Source: Paragonimus westermani (Eukaryota; Platyhelminthes; Trematoda; Plagiorchiida; Troglotrematidae). Taken from it: a stretch of DNA of 64,000 nt. This document shows, piece after piece, positions 39,601 through 51,600 of the stretch (position 1 is the stretch's first letter; each line of letters begins with the position of its first letter). Location: assembly GCA_008508345.1 (NCBI GenBank), contig QNGE01002356.1, forward strand, positions 53,673-117,672, given 5' to 3'. A model generated the notes under the pieces. The model was not told the origin of the DNA. It made no database searches and saw only the letters and a program-made list of their open reading frames with translations. Both the position numbers and the translations under genes were made by a program.

Positions 39601-42600
39601 ACATGGTATACCTGACCTTCTTTAAGGAGTAATCGTACGGACTAAAACGTTCAAGTATAAACTCCTCAATCATTTGCAATATTCTGAGTTTTGTGAAGTA
39701 AAACTCCGCTAACTTCAACCAACTCCTTTTCTCTTCGTTTCGTTTGAAAAGTATTTGGCCAGAGACATAGGCACCCCTGTTGGAGAAGTCATAAACGACA
39801 GCACTGTTAGGAACTTTGTTCAAAAGTCACTGACTCTGGTTCCAAACGGATTGGTGGATTACGATAACTACAACAAAACGCCTCATGCACCTCCCAGTCG
39901 TTGTAGGCATGCGATTCAGCCGAACGAATTATCGTATGCCGAACACTTTCGACGACACAAATCGCCGGCGATGCAACAACAGTCAGTAGCACCTAGTCGT
40001 ACTCCGCAGCCGCCAACAGATCAATACAAATATGCAGTAAGTTTCACAACACAGTCGATTGCATTTTCCCCTGAAAGGAGTTAAAACAAGACCTGTCAGT
40101 CAGTCTAACGTACGGTTATTGTAGGTAGGTCATCTTTTTGCATCCCCAATCCTAAACTCCATAATACATGGAAATGGTTTGACTCATCTTACAATGAATA
40201 GCTCAGTTCAAAAAATGTTCATTGTAAACTTGAATAAGATTATTCGTGGGATGCTTCCGACACTGCCTACATCTACGTTGTTTACTAACAAATGTACGTG
40301 GAACACAGTCATATTAAATGCAATTGTTCAAGAGAACGGGCTACATAGAATCATATGTGCACGCAAGTGTAGACGTTTCTCGTAATTTGTTGTTTCAGCA
40401 CGCTACACTACTAAGAAGACAGGAAATTCACGACGTATCAAATAATTTATCCAACTTTTTGTATCCTGGCATCGTTCTGATCTTCTGCATAAGCACGCTA
40501 TTAGAAGGTTATTTTTATGAAACTGTGATTGTACACGTGTGGCCTTTAGTTGATTTTCCGATAAAGATAACACTTACCTATCTGCTTTCATCTTAACTAG
40601 AAACTGTATATCCGCATCTTTCAAATTCTCAGTAGTGTATGCTTCAAAAGCACCACTACCGGTCAGGCTTTAATTACTTAACTGTGCAGTCCAGCCATCA
40701 TTTATTCAACTTAGTGGAGCGTATACAAATTGATGTTGATTTGCCGTCCGTTCCTCTATCACAAGTTCGACGTTTACATGGGCCAACCTGAATGTGTTTA
40801 TTAACCTCGGGTCCTTCTGCGTGCTCCCAATGATGGCCTGGCCGATTGTACTGCAGGGAGTTCGCCATGTATTGCACTGGTCCCAGGGCTTTGAAAAACA
40901 ACCTGTGTGCACACCATATATATGTCTTTTTCGTCTAAAAATTATCAGGTGATAAGACAAGAAGACCAATTAAACCATGGTATGGCAAACAGAGCATAAG
41001 TACGTCAGAATCCCAAATCGACCTGTCCTCCCGTCACAGTCTCACTCTCTCACTAACCACATTTTCCTTATCACCATTAAGCAAATAGCAGTTTCTGTGG
41101 TTGCTGCCTGACGGTCAAACAGTCATGAGGAAGGCCTAGCTTGGAATTATGAAATCACTACCATACACTTGCACATTAAGTTAATGTAGCTTGCAAATGC
41201 GATCAAACCATAATTTGCATGAAAGCTAAAAGACTGCACGATTCACAGTTTTTAATGTTCTTGGCTGAGATTTTCAATGGACTACGTTGAATTGGAGGCA
41301 CTTTTTATTGAAGAAAACTATGATCCATAAATCCTAACTCGTGAATAGCTGTTTTTAACTTTGCGCTCATTCTTCATTCAATCACTTCACACCCCACGTT
41401 AGCAAGTAAGCATAAACAGTTATGATGAAGGAAATTGAGCATATTTACATTTTCAGAATAGAAGTTAAGGAAACCAGATTGAATCTTACAAACACCAACA
41501 CTATTTAGTGATTCGTCACAGCTGACAATTAGATCGCTTCAGCTAACCTCTTATATTTAAATTTTCACGCACAGATTATTCCACTTCATTTGCCCATGAA
41601 ATGTTTGCAAACTAAATACCAAGCTCGGTGAACCACCAAACATGGAAATCGTCAACCCAAATCACCAACTCCGTCACTATTTTCAACAATTACAAAACCA
41701 AGTTCCAACTTAAATACTCAGGTACAACTAAAGAAGATCAAAGATCCTAAAAGTTCAACATACCCAGAAGATACTGATCACGTTTCACTGACGATATGCG
41801 TCACACACCGCGTTCTTCGCAAGAGTAATGATATAGAAGAACCATACTGGTGAAGTGATACACAAAAGAAACGTAATATTGCATCTGTCTGCTTGAATAT
41901 TAAACTGCCGTTTTAGATGTGGACTGTTCGCTAACTAACCAGCTTGTACACTCTGCAGTGTTCTCATCTCCCCAGCTGGACTCGTACTCGGCCGGTCGAT
42001 TTAAATCAAAAACTCGGCTATGGTAAAATACGCTCTCATTGGGGTGCACGCGTAACTTCCATCAGATTGTTTTGCTCAATGAAGCTGTTTTTAACTCGCC
42101 AGTTCTGTTTTGAGACACAATTTTTTAATGTCGTGTGACTTCAGTTCAAACATTCTATCAGTTGGATGTGCTCATTTTGCTTGTAGACCAGTTTACCTCG
42201 AGTTTCACAACCATAGTCTGTCACTGAACACTCACGGACGCAAGATGCACCATGTGGACAAACATTTCAACCGGTTACCTGTAACACACCAAATTCTTGT
42301 GGTTTACATGACTCAAGCCCATACTTTTGTGGATCTCCACTTCAAACGTAGTCGAATCATTTCTCAACACTGCATTTTGTCTCCTTTACTCCCTACCTTA
42401 AAGTATAACGTGGAAGTGGGCGTACAAACGTTCAAGTCAGTAACCGCGACATCATTAATCGGGACATTCACCTACCCAATTATTTTAATAATAAACTTAT
42501 TAGCGTCCGTTGTTTGTCTTAGTTGTGATCATGCCGTATATTACTAATGATCAAAACATAAATCAAGCTTTTGTTAGTCTATCAGCTCCAACACAGCAAG

Positions 42601-45600
42601 GCCGGTCATAAAGTCAAATATATGATTATAAATGGTTCAGGTGGTAGGACAATAATTTCGCCTAATTTCCCAATTCTTTGAGACATGGTTATATTTACCT
42701 GACAGCCTGAGGTAGCCGGTGTCCATTTTAAAAGCTCAGATGCTTAGAGGTAACCACAGTCGGTCTTGCTGTGTAGTTCGTTAGCTAATTAAGTGGGTGT
42801 ACACAGGTTGTTCAGAGCACAGCTGACGCTACTAAACAAAGGAGCCGAAACACAGTACTACACTAAAATGTGTAAGTAGACAGTTATTTACTGTCATTGC
42901 AGAAATCGACATTTGTACGTAGTGAGATTTATTGAAAGGTGTATTGTGCCTGTTTTTGTCAGATCAGGCAAATTTGTGCACTGCGGTCTGTTGCAATAAT
43001 TACTGATGGTTGACCAAATGAGGCATAGAACAATCAAAACAGTGAATCTGCAACCAGGTTACGGATTAACTGTCCAGTCAGAAATAGTCAAGCGGCTCGA
43101 CATAATAGCGTAGAGACGAAACGAGTTTACGGGCGCACCAGCATATCAGTACATTATCGACTGTCTCACCTTTCTTGTCGCCACTGGACAAATTTTGAGA
43201 AACAACACTGATGGGTACGATATTTTGCACACCCTTTATACATCCGAACAATTATATATGACACTGAGCACATATGTACACTGCCAGTTTATAAGGAGAA
43301 CACTACTTTACAGCAAACCGTCGTTAATTGTCCAATGTTTCTATCGCGAGCTTACGTTTATCGGCCTCGATTTCAAGGGATTTTTCTTATTATTGACTCT
43401 TTCCATCCCTCATCCCTTCTGTTATCTACCGTCAGTTGGCAGTGACCAGTTGTGGCAGCTGTGTTGAGATATTCCATTGGTCTTCTAAATAATCGCGTTT
43501 CCAACTTATTCACTCATCCCGCCTTTATAGCATACCAGATGCTTTAACCGGTTTTCATTCAATAGTTATATCCTTTCTGTTCACACTCAGGTGGAAGCAA
43601 CAAGTCGACGCTTCCCCTCAGCTCCACTAAACACAACCACATCAATGTTCAATCTCACTCAACGTGCATCCCCGTCGCCTATTCCAGTGACTCGGCTGTC
43701 CACTTCGGCGCTCAAAATAGCCACTTTTGGAAACAGTGCTTCGCATCCCTGCTTCACACCACCTCCACCACCTAATCAACCATCTCTATTGCACAATCAG
43801 CCAACCGAGACGTTGGGTCAGTTCCTACAAGAGTATCAGACGCGTGCGCGGCTGCCCGGCCGTAGTGTCTCGGTGGGTAAAACTTCTTATGAGCAGATGG
43901 CAGATGAGGGCACTTGCTACAGATCGCACACCACATCCAGTTTTCACGATCAGAAGCCAACGTTCAACAAGCTGAATGAGCATGACACATTCCAAGAACG
44001 CTATGTATCACTAATGAGTGAAACAGATTGGGCAGCGAATCGGTCTTCCAAGGTCAGTTGGAAACAAGTTAAACTCTCACATTAATCCACTAGAGGAAAA
44101 CAACATAGCACAAGCAATTCTTTGTGAGGTGACTAACATCAGTTTTAAGTGCACCGTTTCGAACACTCCCCTAAATTAGTTGTCAGGCTACGGATAGTTT
44201 TTATAGCGAAAATAATTTAATCCGATTACTAGTGTTGTGACCGCAGGAAACACTTGGATCGTGAAGTTGTTTATTGCACGAAGTCCCTTACAGTTGGTGT
44301 GGAAACATACGGCTGGCGGCATCCGATTCGGATTAGCCTGTCACAGTGACCGAAGCCAAAGGACGCCTGCGCTTATATATCACTGCAACTGGCTTGCGCT
44401 GCACCAATTGCAGTTCCACCAACACACCACATATCCAGTGTAAACCCGAAGGAATAAGACCGGGAGGTGTGCCAGTGGGGCCTTTCTGTCCAGCCGGCCA
44501 ATGCTGGTTAGCCACTTGATTGGCTAATAAGGAAAGGAAACCCATATCTCTCGGAAACTAAACAGAGAGAGGCTGCAATGATGAGATCTACACTGAGAAG
44601 AAAGATTTTTGAAGTGTAATACAAGAAGCGTTGCAGTATAGGAGTGCAGGTTAGTGCATCCCAGAGAAGATAAGGATGAAAAGCAAAGTTCTCATTGGAC
44701 TATGAAAAGCCACGCAGACCATTCATCATATAATGCACCAACAAAGCCGGAGAAAAGAATGGGTAGAAGACCACAGACACTCAGGTTTCTGAAAAGAAGA
44801 GCGGATTAATTGTCAATGACCACGATGTTGGCCGATGCAGTCATTAACAGAAGTAGAATAAGTATACCGATATGACCTACCTGTGGAAACATAGGACAGC
44901 AAACTCGTACACATTTTCATGACTGACGTGTATGCGCACACACTGGGCAGCAGTGCATTGTGATTCGCCTTGATGATACATTGATCATAACGTGTGCATA
45001 CTGTTCCAATAGCCGCTTCTGCTTCCCCGTATTCCTGACTTTGAAGGCTGTCTTTTAGTTCTGAATATAAGCACCACTCTGCACACAAACGAGGCTGCAT
45101 GCTATACGACACTAGTAGGTAATGTGATGGGAAGATCTCACATTAACAAAAGTGACATTTCCAAGTTGAACATCACTTACATTTGATTGCAGACTTCGCA
45201 TTCAGGTAGACTTTCCAGCCACCCTCTTCCGACAAGTGACATTGCTGTCCAGGCATACTGATGTCAAATCATATGGAGTTAGTTAAAAACCCAAGTGTAT
45301 CAATGAATCGTTCTCAATGGTCACATTCGGAAAAAATGTTCATAGTCACGTCAGCATCGTCGTCAACGCGGTGACTTTATACAGACTGTATTAGCTCTGA
45401 CGACGCCTGAGTTGTTGTCGTCCTCCGATATAGAATGAAAAAGGTTCAAAGGACCTGATAGCAACAGCCATTTTAGCAAAGGGTTTAGACGGCTGCAGCT
45501 GGCTAAAAATTCATCGGTTTTCTATTTAATCGCCTTCAGTCGTAACTCTTGATGTGTTCAAAGCAATGTTGTGTTATGTAGTTGGCGCAGATGGTCTCAC

Positions 45601-48600
45601 AGGAACAGTGAAACTTGAACATGCAGAGCGAGGCGATCTCATTAAGTAACTTATTTTCTTTGGTTATGCAGGGCAGACTCAGCAGTTCTGTTAGTTAATG
45701 GAAAACTGTTTGTGAATGCCTGTTGTTTGTTCGAAACATCTAAAGAGGAATCACCGTAACTGACTGTTTAACACCAAGAAAGATAAAGGCAATTTCGTTC
45801 ACTTTCAATTTTCACCACAATGTAGTATAGCTGAATCAATCTAGTCTATCTAGTCACTCTAGACTAGCTGAACCTCAGTGGAATAATTACAATGGTTTTT
45901 GTCTGATGGCCATGTAAGTACCAATGTAGATGACTAGATAACTTAAGATCGCTTTTCCTCGGAGAACTTAACTCAACATGCCACCTGCCACGCAGCCAGA
46001 TATTCACTGAGGAGGGCTAAACAATGATTGTGACTCCAGCAAAATTGACTCAGAACGCTGGGCTGAATGCAGGACTACGTACTCAATTGGATAAATGAAT
46101 GAGCCTCTCCGATGATCAGTTTGATTTCAGCCAATGCCAAATAGGTGTGGTATGTTCGGTAGCTCTTGTTCTCCAGCCAACTTAATGGAATGAAAAGTTG
46201 TGGTGACCTTTCAGCAGCCCCTGTTTAAGTCAACCAAAAACCTAGCAGAGCACATTTATCTAAATAATCTGGACGGATTCGCCTTCATCGGATGATTATG
46301 TATCCAAATCCCAGACCAAAAAATGGTTATAAAATCTCCAGAAACCTCTTTTGCGTAACTAAATTGGTTTGTGCGCATCCGCTTTTTGTCGCCAGTCTCA
46401 GTGTTTAGTCTCGAACGCCTCCTTGTAGTTGTTTAACTAGTTCCTTCCGCTAACCGCCCTATGGTGTTATGCTGTTGGTCAGGTAGGAAACATTTGTCAG
46501 AGAGGCATTTTGGCATAGTGTCCCCCTTCATTTTTCAACCCTTAATTCAGGTGAGGACTTTGTTAATCACGGTATATGTATATATATAGACACCTAGGCA
46601 AACAACTTCTACTGTTTTCATTGTTTTTCGTGTTTCATAATGAGAATACATGAAGTCGGTTGGACTCAGTGCACTTCTTGGAGAAATACTGCGTAGTCTC
46701 TCTGTCCTACATACAGGGTTCGAAGTAGATGTTGTCCAATATATGATTAGGTCTCTCCGTAGTACCAGATGGGACGCCAGACGCCTATCGTATTAAGTAC
46801 TTGACATAAGTCAACTGCAACCCTAGTTAGGTGCTAAATCTATATACAGGAAGAGAGACTGTGAATGAGTCTACTATCACTCACTGTCCTTCACATTTGA
46901 CCTTTATATTATAATCCGACTCTGTACTGGTGTGTACATCCTAGCTGAAATTTTTGACATCCGTTTTTCAATATCCAGCATGATTTCATTATGTGTGACC
47001 GCAAGGTTAGTTTAGCAGATATTTGGGTGACCATAACTTGTTCATACTAGGATACAGATAAAACGGAAATATTACACGGAAATTTTTAATCCAAGTGAAA
47101 CATCCGGTACTACACGTCTAACAAAGCACTTTATCCATTTAATGAGCTTTGTAGTAAGTTGGTTAAGTAACAGACCGGAGCATATTTAAAGTACAGAACA
47201 TTCATCTTCAGTGAACTGACTTTACTTCGCTGCCATGATCAAGCTTATGGACTGTGTTAACAGATAAGCATCATTTTGACAATTAACCTGAAGTTCCTCA
47301 TGTTGTCTACGCAACATTGCTCTGCGAATTACAATTCTTCTCTGTTATGATCGAAACTAAGACAAGAAATTTACTTGGTTCTCAACAATACTGTGGCGCC
47401 AATGCCACTGATGGGAAATTAAGATCTGGTTAATGTTTACGACAAATTGATAAGAAACAAACACACTATAATGCGATGATTTTCGTGAAAGATGTAACTA
47501 TTACTAAACTCTCAACTAACAGCTGCATGGATGCTGTCGATGTTCAAAGTGACTGAAATACAACGTGAACTGTTAAAGAATATCTGAGCAGCAATCTAAA
47601 GCGGTTGAGAAAAACTGACCAAAATATTGCGCTTTCTTGAACGTTATCATTACAGAATCTGTTTGATTCAAGACCCGTGTAGTCTTCCGAACGATGGGTA
47701 ATCTACTGTTCATTGAAAACCCAGTCGGGTGAACTGCTGGGTTGATAGTCAATGTGAAGTATCGTTTAATCACGCTTCATATGTACCATTGACGGGGTGT
47801 TTTGTATAACCCACACCAATCTCGCGTACATTGTCAAGTTGTGACTAAAGTTATCCCTTGGGAAGTATAAGTACTCCTCTCCTCATAGCACAGAAAAATT
47901 GCATCCAAATAACACCATAATGCCACAGCTTGTCAGGTTACTAGGCCAAAAAATGGAAAAACTTGAGGCCACCATTTTGAAGGATATTTTGCGCATATAC
48001 CTGAAAATATAAGTAGCCCTGGCGGGCTAATATGACCTCTAGGCTTCACCCTTATTCAGAAGCCCTGCGAAAAAGACTTCATTTGACTCACAGCAAACCA
48101 ACAAACGACGTTATTCTGAAGTGGTTATAAATATTATTGTATATTTGGATGACTTGCCATGTGATTCGAAATCTGTTTTTCACCTGAGCAAAAAAGTGTG
48201 CATTGAGAGAAGACAATTTGCCACTGGAATACGAATTACATAGCAGTAATTTTGGATGACTGTAACCGCATTGATATCATGGCCGAGAAGTGAGATATAA
48301 ACAAAGTATGTAGTTGTGCATTTTTCCGATCGGATACTGTATTTTCTTAGATCAGCTGCCTGGGGTAACTTTTTGTAACGGCCACGATACCCTATACGTG
48401 AATATACCGTTCGATCAGACGTGTTACTGTCTATTCTTGATAGTTTACATAACCTTCTTTTCGATCTTCGATTTCTGGCGCCAAATGCTACTATTTCGCA
48501 TCACCATACACTTGCTGTGGTGTAACCATTTGTTCTTTATGGACTGCAGCTGACTATCCTTGAGACTGTGTATTTTACTACCTTCATCGTCTGGTACTGG

Positions 48601-51600
48601 GCTAGCTGCGAAATCGGTGTGACTTCATATCAGGCTAGTACTTTTGTGATCAATCACATTAGCCTATTTGAAGGTCTTCATCTAACTGGACGATTGCAGC
48701 AGGGAATAACGTCAAACATCTGCAATGCTTGACAAATTTCGAACAACTAATCAAGATACTAGTGTAATGTCCACCCACAACAACTGTATGTAACAGGTTG
48801 TCTAAATGCTTGAAGCAATTACTGCTGGGATTATGAAAGTACTGAAATCGCATCAACTAGGTATTTTTGCCGCACGCCGTTTACTTATGCTTAAACTGAG
48901 ACAGGATATCTGCTGAAAACTTCAACTCTTACTGGTTGTGATGAGGTAAAATGACAAGAGGTTTTGTTTTAATAATATTGCGTTGTGAAAAACGCTCATA
49001 CTAACAGTGCTTATCCGTCCCGCAGTTGAAACAGGTCCCAGGTTTCGTTTGGTTGTGTTGTCCATCTCAGTGCTGCTAAGTCCACTGTGAGCAGTTCCAT
49101 TATGTCTCGGAGTCTCTTCAGTTTCGCGGTGTTCAGTTGTTTCTCTGTCTACTGCGACGACAGTTTAGAAAGCCATTTTCGGTGTGACAAATGACAACTG
49201 GGCAATGCACATCTAATTGTTTACCCTCACCAATTTTGTGGTGGACCCTGTAGTAGGGAAGGCACATCAAAGACTAACCGACTCTGCCTGCAGCTGAGAA
49301 AACAGTTCAGCATAGTGGCCAACACAAGTGATCTTGATCCCGTTCCGAAACGGGTCGCCTTGGACGTCCACGTTGATTCTTAGTGATTGGGGTAAGTGTC
49401 GAGTCTAACCATGAGAGGTTAATCCGACGCGACCCACTCCTACTTTGCAGGACCTCTTCGCGTCACATCCGGCACCGCCTATGTCACGCTATTCACACGG
49501 ACCATACAACAATCAACTTTCAACGGTATATTCTGTCCTTGATCACCTCAGCGACCTCTACAAAAGTCTACGTTCCCAAACGGTTACAGTCAGGGCATCT
49601 TCACCCTTGAGTTGAACACAATGCTACTTATTGAATTCAAAGGAATGCTGGCGTCGAGAATGATGTACTGGGGAAACTAGCTCACGAAATTACCTTCGTG
49701 AAAAAAGCATCGGTTTGTAGAAACTGGTTATCCTGAATGGAATCAAGCTGATCAGTGTTCGACTAGGTAGGTATTTTTGTTTTAAACATTAGTTCATGGC
49801 TTGGTCCCAAAGGAAGCGGAGCAGGACTATCTACATCGATGTGTCCCGTTTGGACGTTACACACTGAACTGGATATATTCGATTATGGCGAATTAGTGTT
49901 GATTGGTCTGAAGGTATGTTTCTCAGTGTGGATGACATCACTATAAAGGGCTATTTTGAAAAATGTAGGGCAGTAGTGGGATTTATGACGAGGAAGTGAC
50001 AGAGTGGCACTACAGACTAACTAGCATGACATTCTAGGGTTGCATTTGAATGACTTTTGGTCTGTAGTCAACAAGTCAGTATCAGTTCGATAAACTCACA
50101 CATTGCTTTCTTAATCTGAACTGCGAGAACGTTACGGTTAGGAAGCTAAGGGGCTATGACGTAGCTTTTAGGATACTAGCAGGGCAAAAATTTGAAACAG
50201 TTTAAAGGCCACTAGTTCACATTATGCTTGACCTTACTTAATGAACGATAGAAATGGAGGGGAAATCTTTTGAAATAAAAAATTTGAAAATGACGTTCAT
50301 TACATGACATGTATTGCAGTGCCAACTGTTCCAATCGGTTACTAGCTCCACTGACTATTAGCTACGTAGTGACAACACGATGTCATACGTATACAGGTTA
50401 GTAAAGACTGGTTGAAGGACGGCCTGGCTAGTTCAGTCAATAGAACCTAGTTCGAGTGAATGTGTTTGGATTTGATTAGACAACACCGTTAATGAGGTGC
50501 ACCAAATTAAAAGGCTATCTCACTTGGAACTTGCACCGATAGATACCAAATAATGAGATATAAATAAAATCTGTTTCCTTCGGTGAAAGGGATGCGCCCA
50601 CAGAAGGGTAAACGTGGTTATTCAAAAAACAACAGTTGATGAATGAAAAACGGGTGTTCATTTGAACTTATCAACAAAAAGACTGGAATTGTGTTTGTCT
50701 AGATGTGTATCACAAACATGATGCATTCAAAGTAATTTCTTCTTCAGATATATGATACCTGATAACCGGCAACGAGAACGGTGAAGTGAAAAAAAAGTTA
50801 TTTACAATAGTGAAATAATTGGTCCAAGAGTACGTGATGGTGTTCCAGCAAAGCGTTGTGAAATTTCCCCTTGCAAACTTTGAAAGCGTTTTAACAGAAT
50901 ATCTGTAGATGAGTAATATTGGAATAAAGGAACTTAATAAGGTATGTTATTAACCTTCTGAATAAGCTCGCAGTACAGTGAATCATGTGGGTTGTTTATA
51001 GTTACTCGCCGACTGACCAAATCTAACAATCTAACCTGACCCGTTCCTGTCACTCTTTATGAGTTGGAAGTGATAACACTTACCAAATGTGATTAATCTT
51101 GCCTGTGTATGACACTGTTCAAAGTGTCTTGTCCTATTAGTGTGTATTCTTATGTTGAAAAGGTGGTTTGTATGTGCTCGCCGTTTACGTGTGATCAACT
51201 GAAGACACCTAAGTACGAATGAATAAACATTACTCATTAGAACACTGATAAAGTTGACAAAGATCTGCCACATATCGTTGTAAACGCCAGTACGTAAGTC
51301 CGGACACATAGAAAACAGATGATGGTGACAGCTTTTTCACCTAGACAGCGCAGCCGAATGACGGTCTACAACAGAATGGGTCCGAACTTTACTACTCAAT
51401 TGAAATGGTTCTCACAGCGGTCCGACAGTTTTGTTTAGTATTGCAAGGCGCCGTCAAAAACCTCTTCGCACATCAAGGCAACCGAATGTAGATCGAATAA
51501 GTTTTACTGATGGTTAATCGCATACGTGGTCTTTGATGCCACAGTCGGAAGTGTTAAACAAATTTTGTTGTGTTTAATACCCTCTCTTAGCCATTCAACT

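Noticed and set aside
42110..42547. 145-codon open frame in a MAPK15 intron
   Set aside because: The longest intronic ORF, but composition is non-protein-like, no motif, no acceptor/donor in phase 0 at its edges; a frame of this length is plausible by chance in 64 kb over six frames.
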